The notes: generated by a model not told the origin, from the sequence alone. A stretch of DNA of 64,000 nt from JACOTK01 sp963743945 (GCA_963743945.1 CAVURO010000010.1:1-64000); one strand, 5' to 3'; counted from the first letter of the stretch, positions 8,249-16,648 are shown. Program-made: numbers and translations.

Positions 8249-9383
8249 ATGAGCATCCATGACTCGCCAGTAGCGACCATGACTGATGAGATGAATCCAT
8301 CTGACAACGGTCACCCAACCGATGGTGGACCTGAGAAATCACGAGGGTGGCTTGCGTGGTGCGGTGGAGCACTGATCGGCGCGGTGGTCACGTTGATCGC
8401 AGTGGCAGCCATTGGCAATGCACTCGAGACACCATCACCATCTGCGCCAACGACACCTCTCTATGTCGTACGAAACGACACGATTGAACGAAGCCATTCC
8501 TTCGTTGCCCAAGCGGAGTGGCCTCCAACTCAGACCCTGCGCGCGTCAGGCTCTGGAACGAATCACGTCTATCGCCGATCTGACCAAACCTCTCCAGGCA
8601 GGCGATGTGCTCATGACCGTCAACCTCCGTCCTGTGGCGCTAGCTGTGGGTTCGGTGCCATCGTTTCGTTCGCTCACTCTTGATGCCAAAGGCGCAAGAC
8701 GTTGTCCAGCTAAGTCGCCTGATGCGCTCTATTGGTATTCGCAAGTCTCGTGAGACTTCAACCTTCGACGCAGGACTGTCCAACGACGTCAAGCGATGGC
8801 AGAAAAGGCTGGGCCTAACCCCCACCGGCGTTGTCGAGGCTGGCGATATCGTGTACGTGGAGTCTCTGCCCGCCTACATGCGACTCGACGAAGCCGCCAT
8901 CACGGGAGCTGAGATCGCATCTGGAGCTGCGCTAGCCACCACGCTCGCGAGCGCTCCGGCCTTTCGGATCACACTTGACCCGAACCAAGGCAACCTGACC
9001 CGCATCGATTCGAACTGTAACGATCGACTCGCAGCAGGGCACTTGGAAGGCCAAGGTTTCAAGAGCATCCGAGACTGATGGAAAGCTCATCCTGGAGCTC
9101 GAAGGCCGCTGAAGGGGCAGCGATGTGTGGTGACTCATGTGAATCAGTCCCTCGCTCGGGAGTCACTGATTACCCGTCTCGCATCGAATTAGTTTCCCCA
9201 ACTTCTGGGCCGACCGTACCCCTCTCGGCCATCGCTACCGACCCAGGTGGCTCGAAGTTCGTGATCTCCAGCTCTGGGAAACGAATCCCAGTCAAAGTAG
9301 TAGCGGCAACCAATGGGCTCGCAGTCGTCGAGGGCCTAGCGATCGGCGACAAGATCAGGGTCTTTGCGGAGCCACGGCCCTGA
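8249..9383 (+). pseudogene. ABC-export membrane-fusion adaptor with peptidoglycan-binding domain, four frameshifts
   Basis: Spliced across frames the gene encodes an N-terminal membrane anchor (WLAWCGGALIGAVVTLIAVA), a half-motif region ending FVAQAEWPPTQTLRASGSG, then TSIADLTKPLQAGDVLMTV and LRPVALAVGSVPSFRSL. A peptidoglycan-binding-like segment follows (AQDVVQLSRLMRSIG ... GLSNDVKRWQKRLGL), then a barrel with TVTIDSQQGTWKAKVS and a C-terminal domain with CGDSC and SGPTVPLSAIATDPGG. Frame changes occur near 8560, 8690, 9010 and 9105. Each is explained by one extra base beside an identical base (A, G, A, C). The usual partner of MacB-like transporters, it should link the ATPase and permease to the cell surface. 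ATG 8249 has GGGAGAGG upstream. Confidence 0.72.
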
Positions 9384-9384
9384 C

Positions 9385-10014
9385 GTGATCGCTGCCGAAG
9401 ATATCTCATTTTCCTATCAGCAAACGCCTATCCTGACCGGCTTCAGCCATAGCTTCGCCCCAGGGACCATTACTGGCATCACGGGCGTATCTGGCAGGGG
9501 GAAATCGACCCTGCTCTACATTCTCGGACTACTCCTGGAGCCCCGAGATGGAAGGGTTCTTATCGATGGCACCTCTCTGACGGGAGCTTCAGACGATGTC
9601 CGCTCTCGCGCTCGAGCCGGCTACTTCGGATTCGTGTTCCAAGACGCGCTGTTGGACCTCAGCCGAACGGTGCTCGACAACGTCATCGAACCGGTGATCT
9701 ATGCACGCGGTGACCGCAACGGCGCAAGCGAACGTGCAATAGGGCTCCTGGAAAGGGTGGGAGTCGAAGTACCTGTTCATCGCCGACCCGGGGAGATATC
9801 TGGAGGTCAAGCACAACGCATCGCTCTCTGCCGGGCCATGATCAACGACCCTCCCATCTACCTGGCAGACGAACCTACAGGCAACCTCGATCGGATCTCG
9901 CGCGATGCGGTGCTTTCAACTCTTCGTGGTGAGACCGACAACGCCAAGACAGTGATCATCGCCAGTCATGATGATGCGGTCATCGCTTGGTGCGACGAGG
10001 TCATAGATCTATGA
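9385..10014 (+). CDS. MacB-like ABC transporter ATP-binding protein
   Basis: A 209-residue ATPase domain with Walker A GVSGRGKST, Q-loop FGFVFQDALLDLSRT, signature SGGQAQRI, Walker B and D-loop YLADEPTGNLD, and the switch His in IIASHDD. It is of the LolD/MacB type and should power the adjacent FtsX-like permease, probably exporting the small peptide. GTG at 9385 starts two bases after the stop of the adaptor reading; TTG at 9364 would extend it into the adaptor. Both cytoplasmic/membrane components are intact although the adaptor upstream is broken. Base composition is visibly lower in GC than flanking chromosomal genes. Confidence 0.88.
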   Translation: MIAAEDISFSYQQTPILTGFSHSFAPGTITGITGVSGRGKSTLLYILGLLLEPRDGRVLIDGTSLTGASDDVRSRARAGYFGFVFQDALLDLSRTVLDNVIEPVIYARGDRNGASERAIGLLERVGVEVPVHRRPGEISGGQAQRIALCRAMINDPPIYLADEPTGNLDRISRDAVLSTLRGETDNAKTVIIASHDDAVIAWCDEVIDL

Positions 10015-11102
10015 ACTTGCCTGTTCACCTCTTACGAGAAGCGGTTTCGACGGCACGATCCCAACGAGTGCTGAGTGCGATCAGCTGTCTCGTCGTTGCT
10101 GTAGTAGTGCTCAGCGTACTCGTAACAGCAGGCCAGACCAATGCGTCGAGACGGGGCCTGTTGGCGACGCTCGATCAAGCAGGAACCAGGCAGGTGACCA
10201 TCACTGATGTCGATGGCAAAGCCAAGCTGTCGCCCTCGGTGGTGCAGCGAATCACTGGCCTCTCTCCAACCAGATGGGCATTTGGCCTCGGTCCCGTCCT
10301 CGATGGACGAAACCCTTTGCGTGGTGGAGACGAGAGCGTGGCATCGCGCTACATGACCAAACTTCCCCCACCCTCGTCGTACTCAATCGCCAAAGGGCGC
10401 CCAGCCGCACCCGGAGAGGCCATGGCCGGCAAGGACGCCGCGCTCGCCCTGGGACTGATGGATGGTGCGGGTGCAATCGCCTCAGATACATACTCGGTGC
10501 CCGTCGTGGCAACGGTCTTGTTCAGAGCCCCTCTGGAGTTCTTGAACGATACGGTCGTGATTCTCGGGCCTGATCAAGCACCAACGCTGATAATCGCCCT
10601 TGCGGACCGCTCGGACGATGTCGACGCCTTGAGCAAAGCGGTCGAGGAAGTTCTTGACCCAGTTCGTTACGAATCAGTAAGAGTCGAGTCTTCTTCTCAG
10701 CTGGCTAGCATCCGTGCACAAGTCAGCCAAGATTCAGGAGCATCGAGCGCCGCGATCATTACCGGCGCACTAGGGGCTGGTCTTCTTCTAACTGCCGCGA
10801 CTTCACTCGGTTCAGTCACTGTTCGTCGGCGTGACTATGGACGGCGCCGGGCACTGGGTGCCACGCGTTCGAACATCGTGGTACTGGTGCTTGCTCAGTC
10901 AGCCGTTGCCGCAACCGTAGGTGCGTTAATCGGAAGCATCGTGGGCCTGGCTGCTGTCGTGGTAATAGAAGGAACTACCCCTGACCCATTGCTCGTTGCC
11001 GGAGTCGGAGTCTTGTCAATCAACGCTGCCATGCTTGCCGCAGTGCCTTCCGCAATGCTCGCTGCCCTAAGAGACCCGGTTAGGATCCTGCGGGTACCTT
11101 GA
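10011..11102 (+). CDS. FtsX/MacB-like ABC transporter permease
   Basis: A 363-residue permease with one N-terminal transmembrane helix (VLSAISCLVVAVVVLSVLV), a large extracytoplasmic domain of about 190 residues, and three C-terminal helices (AAIITGALGAGLLLTAATSL; VAATVGALIGSIVGLAAVVV; LLVAGVGVLSINAAMLAAV). Between helices two and three lies the family's cytoplasmic box VRRRDYGRRRALGATRSNI. This is the MacB/FtsX layout. ATG 10011 overlaps the ATPase stop as ATGA, so the two are translated together. It likely acts on the peptide or on cell-envelope stress caused by it. Confidence 0.85.
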   Translation: MNLPVHLLREAVSTARSQRVLSAISCLVVAVVVLSVLVTAGQTNASRRGLLATLDQAGTRQVTITDVDGKAKLSPSVVQRITGLSPTRWAFGLGPVLDGRNPLRGGDESVASRYMTKLPPPSSYSIAKGRPAAPGEAMAGKDAALALGLMDGAGAIASDTYSVPVVATVLFRAPLEFLNDTVVILGPDQAPTLIIALADRSDDVDALSKAVEEVLDPVRYESVRVESSSQLASIRAQVSQDSGASSAAIITGALGAGLLLTAATSLGSVTVRRRDYGRRRALGATRSNIVVLVLAQSAVAATVGALIGSIVGLAAVVVIEGTTPDPLLVAGVGVLSINAAMLAAVPSAMLAALRDPVRILRVP

Positions 11103-11163
11103 GATGGGTGCCTAAGCCCTGATCCACCGACGAAACCCGAGATCTGAGCGCCGCGTATCCGCG

Positions 11164-11237
11164 GAAAAGGTGTCCTTACCTGGGAGAATAGCGGTTCCTG
11201 AAGCTGATATTCGGCCCCGAGGCAAGGACACCTTTTC
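11164..11237. repeat. 17-bp inverted repeat immediately before the IS1380 transposase
   Basis: The arm GAAAAGGTGTCCTTACC (11164-11180) pairs with GGCAAGGACACCTTTTC (11221-11237) with one mismatch across a 40-base loop. The right arm ends two bases before the transposase ATG. In RNA this would sequester the start region, a common device limiting transposition from readthrough transcripts; it might instead be part of the element's end. No matching arm is visible after the transposase. Confidence 0.75.
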
Positions 11238-11238
11238 G

Positions 11239-12579
11239 ATGCAATCATCGCACACCCTGGATGCCCTGAACGTGATGTTCGACGACCAGCGCCTGGTCGC
11301 CGATGCCGGTCTGATCCTGCCGGCCACCCTGGCCCAGCATCTCGGGTTGCGGGCCCTGTTCGACGAGCACGTGGACCTGGGCGACGCCGCCGGTCGTGCG
11401 CACGTCGGGGACAAAGCCATGACGGTCATCCATTCGGCGCTCGCCGCGGGTGACTCCATTGACGACTGCGATGTGCTGCGCTCGGGGTCAACCGCCGCCG
11501 CGTTAGGCCACACCGTTCTGGCCCCGTCCACGATCGGCACGTTCCTGCGCAGCTTCACGTGGGGCCACGCCCGCCAGATCGACCAGGTCGCCGGCGAGAT
11601 GCTCCGCCGGGCGTGGGCCGCCGGCGCCGGCCCCGGTGACGGGCCGGTGACGATCGACATCGATTCGAGTATCCACGAGACCTACGGGCTGCAGAAACAG
11701 GGCGGCGCCAAGTTCACTCACGTCAAAGGGGTACGCGGCTTTCACCCCCTGTACGCGCACATCGCCGGCACCGGCGATGTCGTGCATTGCCGCCTGCGCG
11801 GCGGGAACGCCAACACCGGCCGAGGTGCCGACGGGTTCGTGACCGAAACCGTCAACCGGGTCCGCCACGCCGGCGCCTCCGGGCCACTCACCCTGCGCGC
11901 CGACTCCGGGTTCTACATCGGCGCCGTCACCGCCGCCTGCCGCAAAGCGGGGGTGACGTACTCGATCACCGTCAAATTGAACCCGGCCATCCACAAGGCC
12001 ATCGCCGCCATTGACGACAACGCCTGGGCCCCGATCCCGTACTGGCTCGACGACGGCGCCGATGTCGCCGAAACCACCTACCAACCGTTCGGGAAGAAAG
12101 CCCCGATCGTGCGGCTCATCGTCCGCCGCGTACGGCCCACCCCAGGCTCGCAACTCGCCCTGTTCACCGAATGGTCCTACCACGCCCTCATCACCGACCG
12201 CACCGGACCCACCCTCGACCTCGAAGCCGACCACCGCCGCCACGCTGTCGTCGAAGACACCATCCGCGACCTCAAATACGGGGTCGGTCTCAACCACTTC
12301 CCGTCCGGCCGGTTCGGCGCCAACGCCGCCTGGCTCGGCCTTGGCGTGCTCGCCCACAACCTCGCCCGCTGGACCGCCCGCCTCGGCCTCGCCAGCCCCG
12401 AAACCACCACGCCCGCCATCATCGAGACCGGCACCCTCCGCCGCCGCTACCTCCGCGTTCCCGGCCGGATCACCCGTTCCGCCCGCCAACGCACGCTGCA
12501 CCTCCCCACCCACTGGCCCTGGGCAGAGCAGTTTCACAAGGCGCTCGAACGGCTCCGCACCGTTGTGCTGGTCACATAA
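11239..12579 (+). CDS. IS1380 family transposase (intact)
   Basis: A 446-residue DDE transposase. The first catalytic Asp lies in VTIDIDSSIHETYG, the second in LTLRADSGFYIGAVTAACRK and the Glu in HAVVEDTIRDLKYGVGLNHF, which fits the DDE_Tnp_1 group 1 layout of IS1380. The N-terminus MQSSHTLDALNVMFDDQRL is typical. ATG at 11239 is the second base-pair step after the upstream hairpin. The gene has no frameshift, so the element may still be active. It separates the bacteriocin-like ABC genes from the HEPN and toxin-antitoxin genes. Confidence 0.9.
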   Translation: MQSSHTLDALNVMFDDQRLVADAGLILPATLAQHLGLRALFDEHVDLGDAAGRAHVGDKAMTVIHSALAAGDSIDDCDVLRSGSTAAALGHTVLAPSTIGTFLRSFTWGHARQIDQVAGEMLRRAWAAGAGPGDGPVTIDIDSSIHETYGLQKQGGAKFTHVKGVRGFHPLYAHIAGTGDVVHCRLRGGNANTGRGADGFVTETVNRVRHAGASGPLTLRADSGFYIGAVTAACRKAGVTYSITVKLNPAIHKAIAAIDDNAWAPIPYWLDDGADVAETTYQPFGKKAPIVRLIVRRVRPTPGSQLALFTEWSYHALITDRTGPTLDLEADHRRHAVVEDTIRDLKYGVGLNHFPSGRFGANAAWLGLGVLAHNLARWTARLGLASPETTTPAIIETGTLRRRYLRVPGRITRSARQRTLHLPTHWPWAEQFHKALERLRTVVLVT

Positions 12580-12618
12580 CACCCACATCCACAAGTTCTG
12601 GTTATATCTCCGATCCAG

Positions 12619-13904
12619 GTGACCTTCGATGATGGGCATCTGGTGGCTGATGCGGGTTTGATCCTGCCGGCAACAACGGCTGAGCATCTCGGCCTGCGTG
12701 ACCTGTTCGACGACATGGTCGATCTGGGCGACGCGGCAGGTCTCGCCAACGTCGGCCACAAGGCCATGACCGTGATCCATTCGGTCCTGGCCGGGGGCGA
12801 CTCGATCGATGACTGCGACTGGCTCCGCGCCGGCGCCTCCCAAGCCGTGCTCGGCCATGCCGTGTTGGCGCCGTCCACTATCGGTACGTTCCTGCGCAGC
12901 TTCATGTGGGGCCACGCCCGCCGGCTCGACATGGTGTCGGCCGAGTTGGTCCGCCGGGCGTGGGCAGCCGGCGCCGGCCCGGGCGCCGAGCCGGTCACGA
13001 TCGATATCGACTCGAGTATCCACGAGACCTACGGACTGGCCAAGCAAGGCGGCGCCAAGTTCACCCACACCAAGGTGCGCGGCTATCACCCGCTGTACGC
13101 GCACATCGCCGGAACCGGAGACGTGGTGCATCACCGGTTGCGGGGCGGCAACGCCAATACCGGACGAGGAGCGGCCAGTTTCGTGATCGAGACCGTCAAC
13201 CGGGTCCGCAACGCCGGGGCGACCGGGCCGTTCACCCTGCGAGCCGATTCCGGGTTCCACATCGGTGCCGTCACCGCCGCGTGCCGCAAGAAGAAGGTGA
13301 AGTACTCGATCACGGTGAGGTTGAACCCCGCCATCCGCAAAGCGATCGCCCGTATCGCCGACGACGCCTGGACACCAATCCCGTACTGGATCGGTGACGG
13401 CGCCGACGTTGCCGAGACCACCTACCAGCCCTTCGGGAAGAAAGCCCCGATCGTGCGTCTCATCGTCCGGCGGGTTCGCCCCACCCCCGGTTCTCAGCTC
13501 GCCCTGTTCGTCGAGTGGTCGTATCACGCGCTCATCACCGACCGCGTCGGCGACACCATCGACCTCGAAGCCGACCACCGCCGCCACGCCATCATCGAAG
13601 ACACCATCCGCGACCTCAAATACGGGGTCGGGCTCAACCACTTCCCGTCTGGCAAGTTCGGCGCGAACGCCGCCTGGCTCGCTCTCAACGTCATCGCCCA
13701 CAACCTGGCCCGCCGGCCGCCCGCTTCGGGCTCGACGAACCGACCATCGAGACGCCGACGCTGCGCCGCCGCTACCTGTGCCCCCCAGGACGGATCACCC
13801 GCTCAGCCCGCAAACAGACCCTGCACCTTCCCGAGCGATGGCCATGGGAGACACGATTCCTCACCGCCCTCACCCGCCTCCGCTCGATCGTGCTCGTCGT
13901 CTGA
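12619..13904 (+). pseudogene. IS1380 family transposase copy 2, 5'-truncated and frameshifted
   Basis: Closely related to copy 1 but diverged. Homology begins at QVTFDDGHLVADAGLILPA, so the first dozen residues are missing. The DDE residues are present (VTIDIDSSIHETYG, RADSGFHIGAVTAACRKKK, IIEDTIRDLKYGVGLNHF). Near 13710 the frame shifts inside NLARW: copy 1 has one more base in the GGACC run. The true C-terminus continues in another frame (FGLDEPTIETPTLRRRYL, ITRSARKQTLHLPERWPW) to the stop at 13902-13904. The protein from the first frame would carry an aberrant tail of over 100 residues, so it is presumed dead. Confidence 0.82.
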
Positions 13905-14075
13905 CCCCACCGCGTTGACGGCGCCCCGAACACCAGCGGCCCCAGATCACCACCACCCCGAACCGCTCTGGCTCGCCACGCCCCGCCACAGCGCCCACCA
14001 GCAGAATCACCCCCCAAACGATGTCCTCATCCACCCCACCACCTACCAGAGCCGCGACGACGATCGACCAAAGCC

Positions 14076-14426
14076 GATCGGTGGATCGAGGCTAACGCGT
14101 CGTCGCCGGTACGGGAACTGATCGGTTCGTGCACGGTGGCGGACATCGACGTCGCATCAGCCGAAGAGGTGTGGGCCCGTCACGGAACGCGGACCGGGGT
14201 TACCAGGGCGGAGTTCGACAGCTACTTCGACGGCGCAAGGCGCGCCGTTGGCATCTCCCTTCGGGAGGCCCGCAGGGTGCGAAGGCCACGGACCCTGTCT
14301 GAGCCACGGGAGCGTCTTCCTGGTTTCACTCCGCCACAGAGCTTCGCCTACTTGAGCGGGGACGATGTCGAGCGGCTCGATATCCAGCTCGATACGGCCC
14401 CCGTCACACATGCGAAGCTTGTCCCG
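14076..14426 (+). pseudogene. ASCH/PUA-like domain protein, 5'-truncated remnant
   Basis: From about 14076 an open frame reads DRWIEANASSPVRELIGS, then EEVWARHGTRTGVTRAEFDSY, FDGARRAVGISLREARRV and GFTPPQSFAYL. This order (Trp-x-Arg-Tyr/His-Gly ... EFxxYFxG ... PPQSFxYL) resembles the C-terminal half of ASCH-type predicted RNA-binding proteins. The upstream sequence to the insertion element has no homologous start, so the 5' part is gone. No stop separates it from the following HEPN reading, so a fused product from GTG 14136 is formally possible. Resemblance only; not tested. Confidence 0.45.
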
Positions 14427-15015
14427 ATGTCCTCGACCGCTCTGTCTCAGTGGCGTACGTCGGGCTTGGCCCGACTCGCTGAGCTCGAGGGGGTCCACGC
14501 GACCCTGGTCGGGCCCGGTCCCGGCCGCAGGTGGGGCACGACCCAGCTCAACCGGAGCCTGTTCGTGGCGTTGGTGGCGCAGTTCCAGAGCTTCTGTCGG
14601 GACCTGCACGACGAGGCAACGAAGGTGCACGTCGATGCGGCTATCGCCGGCCAGAAGCAGACGCTGCGCCTGCTGATCCGCCAGGGCAGGGAAGCTCGAC
14701 ACGCACAACCCGAGGCGGTCCACGCTCGGCCACGACTTCGGTCGGCTCGGGTTCAGCCTCGTCGAGGATCTCAAGGCCACCGGACCGGCGACGGTCGAGC
14801 AACTCGACCTTCTTGACCTGCTCGTCGACTACCGCAACGCCGTCGGCCACGGCGACGAGGTAGGCATTGGGGCGATCGAGGCATCAGGTCGCGTCAAGGC
14901 AACGAAGAAGTCCTACCTGGAACACCGCAGGTCTCTCGAAGCTCTGGCCGGTACAATCGACAGCACCGTCGCGATCGGACTCGCGCGCGTGCTCGGAACA
15001 CCCGCACCCTGGTGA
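14427..15015 (+). pseudogene. HEPN-domain protein (RiboL-PSP-HEPN type), frameshifted
   Basis: From ATG 14427 the protein begins MSSTALSQWRTSGLARLAEL, then QLNRSLFVALVAQFQSFCRD and LHDEATKV. Near 14690 the frame must move by one base (an extra G in AGGGAAG). It then continues KLDTHNPRRSTLGHDFGRLG, VEQLDLLDLLVDYRNAVGHG and ends at TGA 15013-15015. The motif R-N-A-V-G-H is the RNA-cleaving R-x4-H signature of HEPN domains, which serve as toxins or abortive-infection effectors. With the shift the catalytic motif is lost, so the gene is inactive unless the indel is a sequence error. It is followed at once by a small gene that may be its partner. Confidence 0.62.
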
Positions 15016-15026
15016 AGGAGGAAGCC

Positions 15027-15233
15027 ATGAAGGAAGACCTCAAGGTCGGTGACATCGTGGCCTTCCTGTGGGGCGTGTCGGAAGTGCGCGGGACCGTCGC
15101 CGAGGTCTACGGCCAGAAGGGCCACCGACAGGTCGTCATCGCGCTGGACCCGGACACGACCGGCTACGTCGTCGACGAGCCCACCACGGTCAGCCTTCCG
15201 ATCGAGGACGTTCGCCGCGCGGTCGCCGCGTAG
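15027..15233 (+). CDS. 68-residue hypothetical protein downstream of HEPN gene
   Basis: A small acidic protein beginning MKEDLKVGDIVAFLWG and containing VRGTVAEVYG, RQVVIALDPDTTGYVVD and VSLPIEDVRRAV. The beta-rich pattern VGDIVAFLWGxxEVRGTVxEV looks like a small SH3-like or KOW-like barrel. ATG at 15027 has AAGGAGG at 15015-15021, an excellent site that begins inside the HEPN stop region, so the two genes are coupled. It could be an antidote or modulator of the HEPN protein, but I do not recognise the family. Confidence 0.6.
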   Translation: MKEDLKVGDIVAFLWGVSEVRGTVAEVYGQKGHRQVVIALDPDTTGYVVDEPTTVSLPIEDVRRAVAA

Positions 15234-15333
15234 CGGCGTCAGGAAACGGGCAACGCCCAACCCTGGCGCGGATACGGCTCCGTCGGCCGGCCAAGGCCGG
15301 CAGTACGACTGCAACGCTCCGGCGTCGCACACC

Positions 15334-15657
15334 TCAGCAATCCGACAGGGCGGACAGCGCCGCGCAGATCTCCCCACGGCGAGGCGCGTCGAGCGCGCCA
15401 AGCCGTTCGGTAAGAAATGCCCGACGGATCGGTTGGAGGTTGTCGAAGTTGGCAACACACGCAATCTCGAGCCCTTCGGAGGAACCCAGCGGAATCTCCG
15501 TTGGAATCTGCCGTGCCCGGCGTGTCACCGGCGCAACGGTGACCCAGGTGAGCACCGGGATCGCTTCCGACCGGGTCACGACCAGGACCGGCCGCCGCTT
15601 GTCGTCCGCCTCGGCCCACCACACCTCACCCTGTCGAGGAACCGGGACCCTCACCAC
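15334..15657 (-). CDS. MazF/PemK-family endoribonuclease toxin
   Basis: A 107-residue protein with the PemK/MazF fold: PRQGEVWWAEADDKRRPVLV at the N-terminus, the central segment TRRARQIPTEIPLGSSEGL and the conserved end ANFDNLQPIRRAFLTERLG. These toxins cut mRNA at short motifs. GTG at 15657 (or 15654) overlaps the antitoxin stop (GTGGTGA), the usual coupling of a toxin behind its antitoxin. The length and key basic residues look intact, so the system is probably functional. Confidence 0.85.
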   Translation of the reverse strand: MVRVPVPRQGEVWWAEADDKRRPVLVVTRSEAIPVLTWVTVAPVTRRARQIPTEIPLGSSEGLEIACVANFDNLQPIRRAFLTERLGALDAPRRGEICAALSALSDC

Positions 15658-15899
15658 GGCTCCGCGGCGATCATGTCTCCGGTGGCCTCGTCGCTCCACC
15701 CGATATCAGCTTGATCCTGGGGGTCGCGCCGATAGCCCTCCACAATCCGGCTCGCAATCTGGTCGCGACGGAAGCGGTCAACCAAGGCCTCGAGGCCGTG
15801 GCGCACGGCTTCCGACCGACTTGCAGCGACGCCGGCAGCGACAAGGGCGTCGACCGCCTCGGCAAGTTGGTCGTCGATGCGCGCAATGATTTGTGGCAT
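15651..15899 (-). CDS. ribbon-helix-helix antitoxin of the MazF pair
   Basis: An 82-residue protein beginning MPQIIARIDDQLAEAVDALV, then ASRSEAVRHGLEALVDRFRR: a beta strand followed by two helices, the ribbon-helix-helix DNA-binding fold. The C-terminal half (DQADIGWSDEATGDMIAAEP) is acidic and Trp-containing, as expected for a toxin-neutralising tail. It is first in the operon and should repress its own promoter. The start has almost no leader. Confidence 0.82.
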   Translation of the reverse strand: MPQIIARIDDQLAEAVDALVAAGVAASRSEAVRHGLEALVDRFRRDQIASRIVEGYRRDPQDQADIGWSDEATGDMIAAEPW

Positions 15900-15905
15900 G
15901 CATTC

Positions 15906-15911
15906 AGTATA
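15906..15911 (-). promoter_or_regulatory. candidate -10 box for the MazF operon, giving a leaderless mRNA
   Basis: The minus strand reads TATACT six bases before the antitoxin ATG (15899). With usual -10 to start spacing, transcription would begin at or next to the start codon. No clear -35 is visible. The 12-bp direct repeat CTCGGCGTGAAC lies just upstream (15929-15940 and 15967-15978), separated by 38 bp, and could be part of the operator. Confidence 0.4.
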
Positions 15912-15961
15912 CCAAAACGCACTACATGCTCGGCGTGAACAAGCTACTCGACATAAGCAAG

Positions 15962-16648
15962 CTACTCGGCGTGAACGAGGCCCTCGGCGCCGAACAGGTT
16001 CCAGCTGCGACGATGTTGCGAGCAGGGACCCAGCGCCTCCAGGGCGGATCGATGCAATTCGGTCGCGTACCCACGGTTGTGCTCCCAGCCGTAGCCGGGG
16101 TGAACCGTGGCCAAGCTCTCCATCAGCCCATCACGCTCGACCTTGGCCAACACGCTGGCGGCGGCCACCGAGGCGCACGTGAGATCGGCCTTGGTGAGCA
16201 ACGCCACACGGGGAACGACCTCGGGCGCCGGAGGCGAGAACAGGCTGGATTCAGGACGGGTGAGCCAGTCGTAGTTGCCGTCGAGCAGAACACAATCAGG
16301 CACGATCGAGGACCCGGCGAGCGATGCGAGCGCCCGCTCCCCCGCCAGTCGCAGCGCTCGCAGGATCCCGACCTGGTCGATCTCGCCGGCCGATGCATGC
16401 GCCACCGCATGGGCCACGCCCCAGCGCTTGATCCGGGGAACGAGCTTCGTGCGTGCGTCGTGGCTCAAGAGCTTCGAGTCACGGACCCCCGCAACCCCTC
16501 GGCGGACACTCGCATCGACGACCACGATGCCAACGCTGACCGGGCCACCGAGCGCTCCTCGACCGACCTCGTCGACGGCGGCGATGAGACGGTGCCCCTC
16601 ACCGAGCAGCCGCCGCTCGGTGCTCAGATTGGGGGCCTTGGTCCTCAA
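15962..16648 (-). CDS. rnhB: ribonuclease HII
   Basis: A 228-residue enzyme that removes ribonucleotides from DNA-RNA hybrids. The acidic metal site is visible: Asp-Glu in LIAAVDEVGRGALGGPVSVG, Asp in CVLLDGNYDWL and Asp in LLTKADLTCASVAAASVLAK. RDSKLLS precedes helix 2. The C-terminus HRRSWNLFG matches the usual family ending. TTG at 16648 overlaps the RpiB-like stop (TTGA); longer readings would run through that gene. This start gives the usual family length. Confidence 0.9.
   Translation of the reverse strand: MRTKAPNLSTERRLLGEGHRLIAAVDEVGRGALGGPVSVGIVVVDASVRRGVAGVRDSKLLSHDARTKLVPRIKRWGVAHAVAHASAGEIDQVGILRALRLAGERALASLAGSSIVPDCVLLDGNYDWLTRPESSLFSPPAPEVVPRVALLTKADLTCASVAAASVLAKVERDGLMESLATVHPGYGWEHNRGYATELHRSALEALGPCSQHRRSWNLFGAEGLVHAE

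Larger units (their letters stand above)
11164..12579 (+). mobile_element. IS1380-family insertion element, copy 1
   Basis: The element is defined by an intact transposase gene and the inverted-repeat leader in front of it. I could not find convincing terminal inverted repeats or a target duplication, so both outer borders are approximate. It is followed within 40 bases by a second, diverged copy that lacks its N-terminal codons, which suggests that this copy landed in, or recombined at, the 5' end of the other. Confidence 0.6.

Noticed and set aside
8249..9383. Programmed frameshifting in the adaptor gene
   Set aside because: Four separate shifts, none with a slippery heptamer or obvious pseudoknot, cannot plausibly be programmed.
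14136..14816. A single 226-residue gene covering the ASCH and HEPN readings
   Set aside because: After about 14690 the frame turns into Arg-rich nonsense while the HEPN motif continues in the next frame, and a HEPN-style start lies at 14427.
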